A stretch of DNA of 64,000 nt. Source: Alphaproteobacteria bacterium. GTDB lineage: Bacteria > Pseudomonadota > Alphaproteobacteria > Rhodospirillales > Rhodospirillaceae. Location: NCBI GenBank assembly GCA_030835385.1, contig JAURPI010000005.1:1-64000 (forward strand), given 5' to 3'. Shown piece by piece: positions 29,771-39,863 of the stretch. The notes beneath the pieces were generated by a model. It searched no databases. It was given only the letters and a program-made list of their open reading frames with translations, and was not told the DNA's origin. The stretch's first letter is position 1. Every line of letters begins with the position of its first letter. Position numbers and translations under genes: made by a program.

Positions 29771-30772
29771 TCAGTCTTCAACTATACGGGCGCTGTCATA
29801 TCCGCGACTTAGCATGTCGGACAGCAACTGCTGTGCCGCCGCTTGATCAATCATTGGTCCGATACGGACACGATGAACTACACGTCCCCCAATGTCTGCC
29901 ATCGCTACAATTATATTTCCGATGCCTGACAGTTGCGCTTCAAGCCTGCGGGCATTTTTGATGTCTGAGAAGGCGCCTGCTTGAACAAAAATTCCAGATT
30001 GTGTAGCGCTAGCGGACACAGTAGCCACAACCGACGCGGTTTCCGTCGTCGCTCCGGGTGGCGGAGCTAACGGCGTGCTTGTGATGCTTGGGGCTGGTGG
30101 AGACGGCACTGGAACAGTGACCGGTGGACTCACAACTGCGACAGGCGGAGTTAAAGTTTCTGCGACCACCGGTCCGCGTGGGGACCCGACCACGGTTGGC
30201 ATTTCGGCAATGGGCGGTTGGCCGCGCGCGTCTAGCGCCATGTTCTTGAGTGTGAGTGAGTCCTCTGGCACCAGCTCTACACGCACTTTTGCGATTCCAC
30301 TCCGTATAACATCGAGCTCTTGGGCCGCGCGTCGTGATAAGTCGATGATACGACCTTCAACGAACGGACCACGATCATTGATGCGCAACTTCATGGACCG
30401 CCCGTTTTCTAAGTTTGTGACTTTGACAACCGACGGTATCGGCAAGGTTTTGTGGGCGGCGGTTAGCGCATCCATGTCATAAACTTCGCCATTAGCCGTG
30501 CGCTTGCCATGAAAGTTTGGGCCATACCAAGAGGCAATGCCCTCTTCCAGATAGCCAAAATCTTCGGCGGGGTAATACCACAGTCCTGCAACCTGATACG
30601 GGTTCCCAACTTTATAAGAGGTCACAAGCTTGCCGCTGGGGTCACGACCGAGTTGTAGGTAGTGAGGTAGACTAGAGTTGACAGGGGACGTGCGATCGCT
30701 GGCGCAGCCAGCCAAAACAAGCAATGTAAGGCCGAGAGCTGCGAACGCCTTCACCGGTTGAGATTCCCTCAT
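29771..30772 (-). CDS. rlpA: Septal ring lytic transglycosylase RlpA family lipoprotein with SPOR domain
   Basis: Lipobox LLVLAGCASD; GIASWYGPNFHGKRTANGEVYDM; C-terminal SPOR. ORF extends to 30838. Confidence 0.9.
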   Translation of the reverse strand: MRESQPVKAFAALGLTLLVLAGCASDRTSPVNSSLPHYLQLGRDPSGKLVTSYKVGNPYQVAGLWYYPAEDFGYLEEGIASWYGPNFHGKRTANGEVYDMDALTAAHKTLPIPSVVKVTNLENGRSMKLRINDRGPFVEGRIIDLSRRAAQELDVIRSGIAKVRVELVPEDSLTLKNMALDARGQPPIAEMPTVVGSPRGPVVAETLTPPVAVVSPPVTVPVPSPPAPSITSTPLAPPPGATTETASVVATVSASATQSGIFVQAGAFSDIKNARRLEAQLSGIGNIIVAMADIGGRVVHRVRIGPMIDQAAAQQLLSDMLSRGYDSARIVED

Positions 30773-30846
30773 ATTGTGGATCCTAATCCCACCCGCCACA
30801 GAATATTCCATTTTATGGGTGTGCTGGGTACGAAGCAAGGAAAGGT

Positions 30847-32118
30847 CTAGGGGGTAGGCCGATTGAGATTGGCTGCGTTGACAATGGCCTCATAAACGGT
30901 GCTATCAGGATAGCCATCAGCCGGCAATCCTGTCGCTTTCTGAAAGGCTTTCACAGCCGCACGCGTTCTCGGTCCGGCTTGCCCATCCGGTTCACCAGCG
31001 TCGTGATTTAACGTGTTCAAGAGCTCTTGCAATTTGGTGACCTGATCACGGGACAGAGGTTTCTCTTGCAGCCGCGGTGATTGCAATGGACCTAGGCCAA
31101 TCAAGCGGTCTGCTAAGTGACCGACCGAAATCGCATACAACAGAGAACGGTTCCAATTCAGAATTGCATTAAAATTTCTGTAGACCAAAAACGCAGGGCC
31201 GCGATGGCCAGCAGGAATTATAACGGCGCCCGTGATGTCAGCATTTGGGAGATCGAGACCATCGATACGGCGTAAACCCAGGTTTTGCCATTCAGAAAGC
31301 GTTTTCTTAGTGCGCAGCTCAGCGAGGTCGAGATCAAAACCTTTCGGTAACTGAACCTCCCTACCCCAGGTGTATTGGTTGTCCCAGCCTAATCCGCTCA
31401 AATAGTTTGCGGCTGAACCGAAGACGTCAGGTAGTGATCCCCAGATGTCCTTTTGGCCATTGCCATCTTCGTCAATGGCATAGCGTGCAAATGTCGATGG
31501 CATGAATTGGGGTTGTCCCATCGCGCCGGCCCAAGACCCCACCATGTTTTTGCGGTCGATATGACCCTGTTCCAGGACTGTCAGCGCATCAAAAAGTTCT
31601 GCACGGAAAAATGCGCTGCGCCGATCGTCGTATGCCAATGTGGCGAGGGCATCGATTACGGAGAAACCACCAAGAAACTGTCCAAAGTTCGTTTCTAACC
31701 CCCAGAAGGCAACAAGAAACCGCCCTTGGACACCGTGCTTCTCTTCGATTCTAGACAAGAGTTGCTTGTGTTGAGCAAGAAGTTGGCGGCCTTTTTTGAT
31801 GCGGTTCTCTGAAACGCGTCCGTTTAAGTATGTCCAAAAGGTTTGAGTGAACTCTGGCTGATGGCGATCTAGTTCAAGGACGCGCTCGATGGGCTCAACG
31901 CCGTTTAACGCTTCTTCCACTGCGGAGGCCTCGATACCCCTTGTCTTTGCTTCTTCGGCGACACCTTGTAGCCAAATCTCAAAGGTAGGCTTAGGAGCCG
32001 AACCAGTGGGAGCCTGGGCATAACCGGGGACGACAAGATAGGAGGAAAGCGCCAGGAAAATCATGGCGAATTGTTTGAAATATAGGGGAATCTGGGGTTT
32101 TTTAAGCATATAGAACAT
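30847..32118 (-). CDS. Lytic murein transglycosylase (MltB family) with peptidoglycan-binding domain
   Basis: FWGLETNFGQFLG, GSWAGAMGQPQFMPSTFARYAIDEDGNGQKDIW; C-terminal PG_binding_1. Confidence 0.93.
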   Translation of the reverse strand: MFYMLKKPQIPLYFKQFAMIFLALSSYLVVPGYAQAPTGSAPKPTFEIWLQGVAEEAKTRGIEASAVEEALNGVEPIERVLELDRHQPEFTQTFWTYLNGRVSENRIKKGRQLLAQHKQLLSRIEEKHGVQGRFLVAFWGLETNFGQFLGGFSVIDALATLAYDDRRSAFFRAELFDALTVLEQGHIDRKNMVGSWAGAMGQPQFMPSTFARYAIDEDGNGQKDIWGSLPDVFGSAANYLSGLGWDNQYTWGREVQLPKGFDLDLAELRTKKTLSEWQNLGLRRIDGLDLPNADITGAVIIPAGHRGPAFLVYRNFNAILNWNRSLLYAISVGHLADRLIGLGPLQSPRLQEKPLSRDQVTKLQELLNTLNHDAGEPDGQAGPRTRAAVKAFQKATGLPADGYPDSTVYEAIVNAANLNRPTP

Positions 32119-32341
32119 CTAGGTGTCATACCCTTTCATCTCACCATTGAAAAGGAAAAGCGGATGCCTGGCGTTTGGCAAAGCGAGCAGCGCTGAGCTA
32201 AAATGTTGTATGTTGCGTCGCAGGCAAAAATCGCTTCTATTTCAGCCTGTTGGAGCTCTGCAGAGGGTGGCAGAAGAGACTTTCAGAGAACGGATGGGTG
32301 AAGGACCTTATCTGGGTCAACGCCGATTAAGGGGTTAGGTT

Positions 32342-32419
32342 ATGGTCACGGGCAACGATATGTTTGGTGACGGTGTGAACATTGCTGCGCGTATTGAACC
32401 CAAGTCATGCGCGGCCTAA
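32342..32419 (+). pseudogene. Remnant of a class III adenylate/guanylate cyclase domain
   Basis: Short ORF MVTGNDMFGDGVNIAARIEPKSCAA* matches the GDGVNIAARIE signature of class III cyclases; upstream DNA degenerate. Confidence 0.5.
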
Positions 32420-33435
32420 GAAGAATAACGCTAGCGTTCGTAGCTTTTGTTCTTGCTTCAATTAGCATCTTAGCGTCGCCAAATGCTTCATGGGCCGCAG
32501 ACAAAATCACCTTCGGGACCGATTGGCGCGCGCAGGCTGAGCACGGCGGATTCTATCAAGCCCTCGCCCTAGGTTTTTACGAAGACGCGGGAATTGACGT
32601 TACAATTCGGCAAGGCGGGCCTCAGGTCAATCATTCACAACTTCTGGCTGCTGGCCGTTTAGATTTCGGTATGGCGCCCAATTCTTTCCTGCCGCTGAAT
32701 TTTGCATTTCAGGAAATTCCAGTCGTGGCGGTTGCAGCGATATTTCAAAAAGACCCGGCGGTTCTTATTGCACACGCATCACGCGGCTATCAGACTTTAT
32801 CCGACCTGCAGTCTGAGAAGGTCATGATTTCCCCGGAAACCAGAATTGGTTTTTGGAGATTTCTAAAGGTTCGGTATGGCTTCGTGGACTCACAAATTGC
32901 GCCATACACATTCAATGTCGCGCCCTTTCTGTCCAACGACATGGCCGTGCAGCAGGGCTACCTCACAAGCGAACCTTACGTCATTGGTGAAGCTGGAATT
33001 GATCCCTCGGTTTTTCTGTTAGCAGACTCAGGATATGCGAGCTATGCGGCTGTTATTCAAACTTCTCAAAGAATGATCGACAGCAATCCCGACCTTGTTC
33101 AACGGTTTGTCGATGCCAGTATACGTGGCTGGTACAGCTTTTTGTATTCGGACCCCTCGCCCGCCTATGCGCTGATTAAGAAGGACAATGCGGATATGAC
33201 AGATGGCCTACTTAGTTACGGCCACGAAATGCTACGGCGTTATGGTTTGGTCGATAGCGGCGATGCCGCCCGGGACGGTATTGGTATGATGACGGAGGCG
33301 AGATGGCGCGCTTTCTTCGATGTTATGGCCGAAGACAATGTGTATCCCGGTGACATGGATTTTCAAAAAGCCTACACACTTCGATTTATCGGTAAAAGAG
33401 TCGGAATGGATACAGTGCTGCGTGGCGCTGATTAA
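32407..33435 (+). CDS. NMT1/THI5-like ABC transporter substrate-binding protein
   Basis: Signal peptide, DKITFGTDWRAQAEHGGFYQALALGFYEDAGIDVTI; followed by ATPase and permease. Confidence 0.85.
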   Translation: MRGLRRITLAFVAFVLASISILASPNASWAADKITFGTDWRAQAEHGGFYQALALGFYEDAGIDVTIRQGGPQVNHSQLLAAGRLDFGMAPNSFLPLNFAFQEIPVVAVAAIFQKDPAVLIAHASRGYQTLSDLQSEKVMISPETRIGFWRFLKVRYGFVDSQIAPYTFNVAPFLSNDMAVQQGYLTSEPYVIGEAGIDPSVFLLADSGYASYAAVIQTSQRMIDSNPDLVQRFVDASIRGWYSFLYSDPSPAYALIKKDNADMTDGLLSYGHEMLRRYGLVDSGDAARDGIGMMTEARWRAFFDVMAEDNVYPGDMDFQKAYTLRFIGKRVGMDTVLRGAD

Positions 33436-33441
33436 AGTCTA

Positions 33442-34203
33442 ATGACGCAAAGCCCTCAGCACCAATTGCTTACCCTTAGGGACGTCGCCAAAACGTTTGG
33501 CACGGGTACTGAAGCGCTCGCCCCGACTGCTTTCTCACTTAAAGAAAGTGAGTTCGTGTCCCTCGTTGGACCATCCGGCTGTGGTAAGTCGACCCTACTT
33601 CGTATCATCGCGGGGTTAGTACCTCAAACCGCTGGTGACCTTGCGGTGAATAATCCAAAAATAGGGTTTGTGTTTCAGGAACCAACGTTGATGCCGTGGG
33701 CGACTGTGATTGAGAATGTGCAACTGCCATTTCATCTGACCTCCAAACCCGAAGGCCAGGCAGCTGATCACGCAAAGACTGTGCTTGAATTAGTTGGCCT
33801 CGCAGATTTTGCTAATGCCTACCCTCGCGAACTTTCTGGAGGAATGCGCATGAGGGTTTCTATAGCCCGCGCGTTGATTGGTGAGCCGACCCTCCTTTTA
33901 CTTGATGAGCCTTTCGCCGCATTGGATGAGTTTAACAGAGCGCAACTCAATGAAGACTTATTGCGCTTATGGGAGGAGCAAAAGTGGTCGGCTATTTTTG
34001 TGACTCACAGTATTCGCGAAGCGGTTTTTCTGGCAAATCGTGTTTTGGTTATGTCGCCCCGCCCTGGACGCATAATTTCCGACATAGAGGTTCCGTTTGA
34101 CTATCCGCGAAAAGATGCTTTGCGTAATGATCACGCCTATTCCGATCTTTGCGCTTCGATATCTCAACAATTGGCGTCATCGATGCACGAGAGTGCGTTA
34201 TGA
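33442..34203 (+). CDS. ABC transporter ATP-binding protein (nitrate/sulfonate/taurine/THI5 type)
   Basis: GPSGCGKSTLLRIIAG, LSGGMRMRVSIARAL, LLLDEPFAALDE. Confidence 0.93.
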   Translation: MTQSPQHQLLTLRDVAKTFGTGTEALAPTAFSLKESEFVSLVGPSGCGKSTLLRIIAGLVPQTAGDLAVNNPKIGFVFQEPTLMPWATVIENVQLPFHLTSKPEGQAADHAKTVLELVGLADFANAYPRELSGGMRMRVSIARALIGEPTLLLLDEPFAALDEFNRAQLNEDLLRLWEEQKWSAIFVTHSIREAVFLANRVLVMSPRPGRIISDIEVPFDYPRKDALRNDHAYSDLCASISQQLASSMHESAL

Positions 34204-34988
34204 ATAGCGCGAAACGATTGCTTTTGCCGATCTTCTTTGGATTAGCATTACTCGGAATGTGGGAGGTGCTCGTCGCTGTTTACGAAGTGCCACCTTATAT
34301 TCTGCCGTCACCCGCGGATATTGGTAAGTCTCTATGGGTTGACGGGGCAAGCCTTCTAACCGCTCTAGCGGTCACTCTTCAAGTCACACTTGCGGCGCTA
34401 GTTCTGGCGTGTCTTACCGGTGTGGGCATTGCTGTTTTGCTTGTTCAATCCAAAGCACTAGAGCGCATGTTGTTTCCCTATGCAGTGTTTCTCCAAGTTA
34501 CGCCCATTGTCACCATTGCGCCCTTCATCATCATTTGGGTTGATAATATTTTCGTTGTCCTTTTGATTTTGGCGTGGATGGCAGCTGTCTTTCCCATAAT
34601 CTCAAATACGCTTCTTGGTCTTAAAAGTACTGACAGAAACCTCCATGATCTTTTTACGCTATACGGTGCTAATCGATGGCAAGTTTTGCGACGCCTCCTT
34701 GTGCCAACAGCGTTGCCCTACTTCTTAGGTGGATTACGTATCAGTGGAGGCCTCGCTCTTATTGGGACGGTTGTTGCAGAAATGGTGGCAGGAACCAGTG
34801 GAGAGAGTTCTGGCATAGCTTCCCGTCTGCTTGAGGCGAGCTATAGATTAGAGTTGGCGCGCGCTCTGGCGTGCTTCGTTCTTCTAAGCATCACGGGGTA
34901 TGGCATCTATGCTTTTCTCAATTGGATTTCTTATCGCCTCCTCCGGCACTGGCACGAGAGTGCGTTAGACGATCCGTCTAAGGCCTAG
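34200..34988 (+). CDS. ABC transporter permease (BPD_transp_1)
   Basis: Multi-TM; LLVPTALPYFLGGLRISGGLALIGTVVAEMVAG EAA loop; ATG overlapping the ATPase stop. Confidence 0.9.
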   Translation: MNSAKRLLLPIFFGLALLGMWEVLVAVYEVPPYILPSPADIGKSLWVDGASLLTALAVTLQVTLAALVLACLTGVGIAVLLVQSKALERMLFPYAVFLQVTPIVTIAPFIIIWVDNIFVVLLILAWMAAVFPIISNTLLGLKSTDRNLHDLFTLYGANRWQVLRRLLVPTALPYFLGGLRISGGLALIGTVVAEMVAGTSGESSGIASRLLEASYRLELARALACFVLLSITGYGIYAFLNWISYRLLRHWHESALDDPSKA

Positions 34989-35004
34989 ATACACTTTAAT
35001 CGCC

Positions 35005-35679
35005 TTATATGAGTCCGTCGTCAAACGGCGCAGTGTGATCTCCATAGGTTTCGAATTTCTTTAGAACGCGCCGCATTTCTTCATTGCTCAAAAGCTTAGG
35101 CGTTCCACCCTGAGAACTTTGCCAATACATGTTGGCTAGTGTCTCAACCTCGCCCGCCATTTTGAGAGCTCCTGCCAAGTCGTCACCCATTGCAATCTGA
35201 CCGTGGTTTGCCAAGAGGCAGGCTTTTCTGTCTTCAAGCGCTGACATCGCATTGATTGATAGAGCTTCTGTTCCAAATGTCGCATATGGCGCGCAGCGAA
35301 TATTGTCTCCGCCGGCGATCGCAACCATGTAGTGAAATGGCGGTATCCCTTCAGCGCGACAAGCCAACGCCGTTGCCGCGTCAGAGTGGACATGAACAAT
35401 GGCATTTATGTCACGTCGAGTTTTCATAATATCTCGATGAAAACGCCATTCCGAAGATGGCTTTCGCCCTCCAAATAATTGCCCGTCTTCATTGAGACGT
35501 ACGATGTCCTTTGGTTGAAGGTCATCGTAATTTAGCCCCGTTGGGGTGATTAGTAGTGAGTCACCGTCCAGACGTACGCTCGCATTTCCAGATGTGCCAA
35601 AAGTTAACCCAGTCTCAGACATAGCCTGACAGGTTTGTATGAGCTCCGCGCGCAAAGTCTCTTCACGTTTGGTCATCAT
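35005..35679 (-). CDS. Class II aldolase (candidate 5-methylthioribulose-1-phosphate aldolase, Ald2-like)
   Basis: [45 protein letters not shown]-like [11 protein letters not shown]; next to mtnA/mtnP. ORF extends to 35730. Confidence 0.85.
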   Translation of the reverse strand: MMTKREETLRAELIQTCQAMSETGLTFGTSGNASVRLDGDSLLITPTGLNYDDLQPKDIVRLNEDGQLFGGRKPSSEWRFHRDIMKTRRDINAIVHVHSDAATALACRAEGIPPFHYMVAIAGGDNIRCAPYATFGTEALSINAMSALEDRKACLLANHGQIAMGDDLAGALKMAGEVETLANMYWQSSQGGTPKLLSNEEMRRVLKKFETYGDHTAPFDDGLI

Positions 35680-36773
35680 GTTTTTTGCTCTGGATAGAGA
35701 TTTAACAAGCCCTGAACGGAAGCCTCGCATATGCCACGTTCTGTAATTAATCCTGTGACATATCGCGCGGGTGTTACATCAAATGCAACGTTTAGGGCAG
35801 CAGTGTCGTCAGGTGTAATTTGAACTGAGGCTACCTCACCCTCAGAATCCTTGCCCCACACATGGGTGACTTCCTCGGGTGAACGAATTTCTATCGGAAC
35901 ATCGCGAATGCTATCATTGATAGACCAATCTATGGTCGAGTGAGGTAGCGCAACATAGAAAGGAACGTCATTATCATGGGCAGCCAAAGCCTTGAGATAG
36001 GTTCCAACCTTGTTGCAGACGTCACCAGCGGCCGTCGTACGGTCTGTCCCTACGATACACATGTCGACCTGCCCATGCTGCATCAGGTGTCCGCTGGCGT
36101 TGCCTACGATCACAGTGTGTTTAACTCCGTGTTTGCCTAGTTCCCACGCAGTTAAACTGGCACCCTGATTTCGCGGACGGGTTTCATCAGCCCATACATG
36201 TACGGGGACGCCTTTTTCGTGAGCGCCGTATATCGCAGATAATGCTGTGCCCCAGTCTACCGTCGCCAACCATCCCGCGTTGCAATGCGTAAGGATGTTG
36301 ATGCGGTCTGGCCTTCCCTTACTTATCCATAGTTTTTCGATAATACTTGCGCCGTGTTCGCCTATGGCGCGGCAGGTTGCGACATCGTCTTCACATATTT
36401 CTGAGGCTCGTTGGTAGGCAGCAGCTTCGCGCTGGCTCTCTGGTAACGGTATCAGCACCTCTTTTAAATTGTTCAATGCCCAGGCCAGGTTGCTTGCTGT
36501 CGGACGCGTCTGGAGCAGTGCATCTGAGGCTGAATCTAGGTTGGTGTCACTCGCGTCCTCTCGCATCGCCAAGGCTAGACCATAGGCCCCCGTAGCTCCG
36601 ATAAGAGGTGCGCCTCGGACCAGCATGTCGCGGATAGCTGTCGCAGCGTCCAGAGCTGACTTTAGGTCAGCAATCTCAAAAATATGAGGCAGCTTCGTTT
36701 GATCAATTATATGGACTGTTTGGCCATCATCCGCCAACCAAATACTGCGATAAGGCGTGCCATCGATCTTCAT
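35676..36773 (-). CDS. mtnA: S-methyl-5-thioribose-1-phosphate isomerase
   Basis: [88 protein letters not shown]. Confidence 0.95.
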   Translation of the reverse strand: MKIDGTPYRSIWLADDGQTVHIIDQTKLPHIFEIADLKSALDAATAIRDMLVRGAPLIGATGAYGLALAMREDASDTNLDSASDALLQTRPTASNLAWALNNLKEVLIPLPESQREAAAYQRASEICEDDVATCRAIGEHGASIIEKLWISKGRPDRINILTHCNAGWLATVDWGTALSAIYGAHEKGVPVHVWADETRPRNQGASLTAWELGKHGVKHTVIVGNASGHLMQHGQVDMCIVGTDRTTAAGDVCNKVGTYLKALAAHDNDVPFYVALPHSTIDWSINDSIRDVPIEIRSPEEVTHVWGKDSEGEVASVQITPDDTAALNVAFDVTPARYVTGLITERGICEASVQGLLNLYPEQKT

Positions 36774-36784
36774 GATGTCCGTCC

Positions 36785-37672
36785 TTATTCACCAAGGACA
36801 CGGGCAACAAGTGGGCCAAGAGCCTTAACCTTATCTGGGTCTTGGGACTCTGGCGCCGTAATAATCGAATTATCGAGCGCGGTATGACAGCCTTGGCTGC
36901 ACGTTTCACGTCGTTCAGCCAGCATTGGAATTACCGCCTTCACAAGGGCGCGCGCCTGATCGGCATTCGACAACAGGGTTTGAATGACTTGGTCTACCGA
37001 GACGGCGTCATGATCTGGGTGCCAACAATCGTAATCTGTCACCATCGCAACGGTGGCAAAGCATATCTCTGCTTCTCGGGCTAGTTTGGCCTCAGGCATA
37101 TTGGTCATGCCGATGACGTCACAGTCCCAAGACCGATACAAATTTGATTCTGCTAGAGTGGAGAATTGAGGCCCCTCCATCGCGAGGTAGGTGCCACCGC
37201 TCTGATATGGAATTTCAAGATCTCTAACCGCGGACTCGAGATTAGTGCAAAGGCGCCCACATGTAGGATGAGCCACAGACACATGAGCGACAAAACCTTC
37301 TCCAAAGAAACTTTTTGCCCGTGCAAACGTGCGATCAATGAATTGGTCGACTAATACAAAGGTGCCTGGCGGCAACTCTTCTTTGAATGACCCGCAGGCG
37401 CTGAGCGACAGTATCTCTGTCACACCTAAGGTTTTGAGGGCGTAGATATTGGCGCGATAGTTTAGGTCAGATGGGGATAGCTTATGACCGCGGCCATGCC
37501 GAGGCAGAAAGACCACTTTCTGGTCCCCATAGGTCCCAGTTAGCAATTGATCAGATGGTGGCCCATAGGGTGTTTCTACGTTGACCCAACTCGTATTTTT
37601 GAGTCCGTCGATGTCGTAGAGGCCCGACCCGCCGATAATACCGATGACGGGCGGTGTTTCTGCCTGAGCCAC
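36785..37672 (-). CDS. mtnP: S-methyl-5'-thioadenosine phosphorylase
   Basis: [74 protein letters not shown]. Confidence 0.95.
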   Translation of the reverse strand: MAQAETPPVIGIIGGSGLYDIDGLKNTSWVNVETPYGPPSDQLLTGTYGDQKVVFLPRHGRGHKLSPSDLNYRANIYALKTLGVTEILSLSACGSFKEELPPGTFVLVDQFIDRTFARAKSFFGEGFVAHVSVAHPTCGRLCTNLESAVRDLEIPYQSGGTYLAMEGPQFSTLAESNLYRSWDCDVIGMTNMPEAKLAREAEICFATVAMVTDYDCWHPDHDAVSVDQVIQTLLSNADQARALVKAVIPMLAERRETCSQGCHTALDNSIITAPESQDPDKVKALGPLVARVLGE

Positions 37673-37796
37673 TCTTTTTTCTCCTTTAGGGTGGGCGGAA
37701 GTGTGACACAGGCCACGAAACCCACAAAGTCATCTTGACCCCGCCCGGACCCTCCGGTATCCCGCTCATCTTGTAATTGATCGCTTCACTTCATGC

Positions 37797-37886
37797 GGAT
37801 GGGTGGCCGAGCGGTTGAAGGCACTGGTCTTGAAAACCAGCAGGCGTGAAAGCGTCTCGTGGGTTCGAATCCCACCCCATCCGCCA
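37797..37886 (+). tRNA. tRNA-Ser (anticodon TGA), CCA encoded
   Basis: GGATGGG...CCCATCC acceptor stem, long variable arm, anticodon loop CTTGAAA, GTGGG-TTCGAAT-CCCAC T-arm, terminal GCCA. Confidence 0.97.
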
Positions 37887-38149
37887 GATCTTTCAGAAAA
37901 ACTTTTCTTATCAATTGCTTGACTTAAGAGTGGCTCAGGTCAAATCTCCATAACGGAATTTGACAAATAACGAGCATAGAATTCTGCCAGTCTAGGTGGA
38001 ACACCTTCACCGTAGGCGTGCGCTAATCCGATTCTTCGGCAGTGCCTTTCCGTATAGCAGCGGTAGCGGTTTGTCAGTTTGCGACTAGTCCTCTTTTTGG
38101 CCAGGTGTTCTCTGGTCAGCCCTAGTGAATTGAAAAATCTCTTCTGATC

Positions 38150-38899
38150 CTAAAAAAGTGCCGAATAACCCTCTTCTTCTGGGCCTAAGCTTTCTAGAAA
38201 CGCTTGTATTTTCGGGTCCGCTTTAACTTCTTCAGAAACGTATTCTAATATATCTCTGGGCGCGTGCCCTAGGTTTTTAGTTGTGTTCAATGCTTTCATC
38301 ACAATTTCTATGTCAGATTTTAAGTTCTCTGCGGCAGAAGAGAGTGCATGCCCATTCGATTCAACTGCTGTCAAAACTATCTCTCTATCGCCCTTGAGGT
38401 CTTCGGAAGCATATTGCAGAGCCGTACCATTTTTGAGAACAGCCGCTAAAACTATCTCTCTGTCTCCCATCAACTCTGCGTCATCACTTATAAAAATAAG
38501 CGAATATCTGCCCCGTTCAGATCTGCAGGCAGTCAGAACTATTTCTCTATCTCCTCGGATCTCCCAGTAAACATCTTCAAGCGCATCGCTATTATTTCTT
38601 ACCGCTGCCATAGCAACGTCTTTGCTTTTTTTTAAGGCTTTCCGAGGCCCACTCTAGAGCCCTCCCATGTTTGCTGACTAGTGGTAATACTATTTCGTTG
38701 TCGGCGGCCAAATCTGAGGATACGTATTCAAACTGTCTGTAAGAAAAATCATCTTCATCACTCATTTGTTCAACCCAAGCCATTATAATCTCCTTATCTG
38801 ATCTAAGTTCTTCAGATAGATCCTCTAAGGAGTTTTCATCGTAAAAAAAACTCCGTTCTTTATTAAGTCGAGAACTTTGGCCTTATCACTTACTTGCAT
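38150..38899 (-). pseudogene. DUF4116-repeat protein, interrupted by two homopolymer frameshifts
   Basis: Repeats of the form (G)DREIVLTAVxxNGxALxYASEDLKGD; N-terminal, middle (38592..38783) and C-terminal (38150..38611) parts join if the T8 run at 38843-38850 (+1) and A8 run at 38626-38633 (-1) are corrected. Confidence 0.75.
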
Positions 38900-39155
38900 T
38901 TTTAGGCTCCGTTTTAATTTCAGGTGATTAATAGGTAGGCCTTCCTGGGGCAAAAATGCCAGGAAAACCGCACAGTGTTCGGCCTAGGGTCAATTAGCTG
39001 AAATTACTTTCCATTGCTATTGTGACGCTGTTTTTGCTCAATTAAAGGACTTTGCCAACCAATCACCAAGCCCTCCTCGAAACTACCCGCATGTTCGAAC
39101 TACGGATCGATAACCATCTACCAGAACTTCGCGCACACCCGAAGAACGGACTCAT

Positions 39156-39626
39156 CTAGTGTACTCTGCGCCACTTCCATGGTGTGATAAAGGTGCCATT
39201 CCACAGACCGCGCCCACCGGTTTTCGCCACCGCTTCCTCGTCCACATAGTCTTTTGAGTAAATTCGGTACGCCAGCGCCCAACCGTTGCTAACCATCCAC
39301 TCACCTATATCAGTTCCGTCCGGCATGAAACACTTAGCAACCATGCGGCCATAGCGGTCTGTGTCTAACCGCTCACAACTAAGACCGGCACCGCCCACAT
39401 AATCGCGTAACGCCTTGGATGCTTCTTGCCCACATAACCAATCCAGCCCATCACGCTGACAGGTTTGCTTGGTCTCGGGAGCATCAATGCCATACAGACG
39501 TATCCGTGTTCCGTCTATTACCAGGGTGTCGCCATCAACGATGCGTGGTGTGCCTGAAATGCTTGCGACATCTGAAGCCGCGAGCGCTGGTGAGGTTAGG
39601 AGTAGTAGGGCCGCAAAAAGCTTCAT
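39156..39626 (-). CDS. Thermonuclease (SNase) family protein, secreted
   Basis: Signal peptide; RIVDGDTLVIDGTRIRLYGIDAPETKQTC, YGRMVAKCF. Confidence 0.93.
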   Translation of the reverse strand: MKLFAALLLLTSPALAASDVASISGTPRIVDGDTLVIDGTRIRLYGIDAPETKQTCQRDGLDWLCGQEASKALRDYVGGAGLSCERLDTDRYGRMVAKCFMPDGTDIGEWMVSNGWALAYRIYSKDYVDEEAVAKTGGRGLWNGTFITPWKWRRVH

Positions 39627-39791
39627 TGGTGGGTCTAAAAGAATTTCCGATTGGTTTATGAATGGTAGTATCCACCCATGCTCAAAGGAACCCTACAAGA
39701 CTGGCTTGACGCGCACGTCACTATTTTCCTTCCGCCTTAAAACTGGGCCAAGTGTTGCTTAGCATTTAGTCTGGATTTTGGAGGGCTGGAG

Positions 39792-39863
39792 ATGGCCCGG
39801 AAGCGGCATTCGGACGAGGATGTATTGAATCTGCTGCGGCAGATTGAGCTGGACCTGTCCTAG
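39792..39863 (+). mobile_element. IS3-family transposase OrfA remnant (N-terminal 23 aa)
   Basis: MARKRHSDEDVLNLLRQIELDLS* resembles the IS3 OrfA start (M(A/K)(K/R)xRHSDEDxLxLLRxIE); truncated by a stop. Confidence 0.65.

Noticed and set aside
32280-32340. Possible TPP riboswitch (ACCTTATCTGGGTCAACGCCGA) upstream of the NMT1/THI5-type transporter
   Set aside because: Only a loose match to the THI-box 3' half and no convincing CTGAGA helix; lies in cyclase-like debris. A covariance-model scan would settle it.
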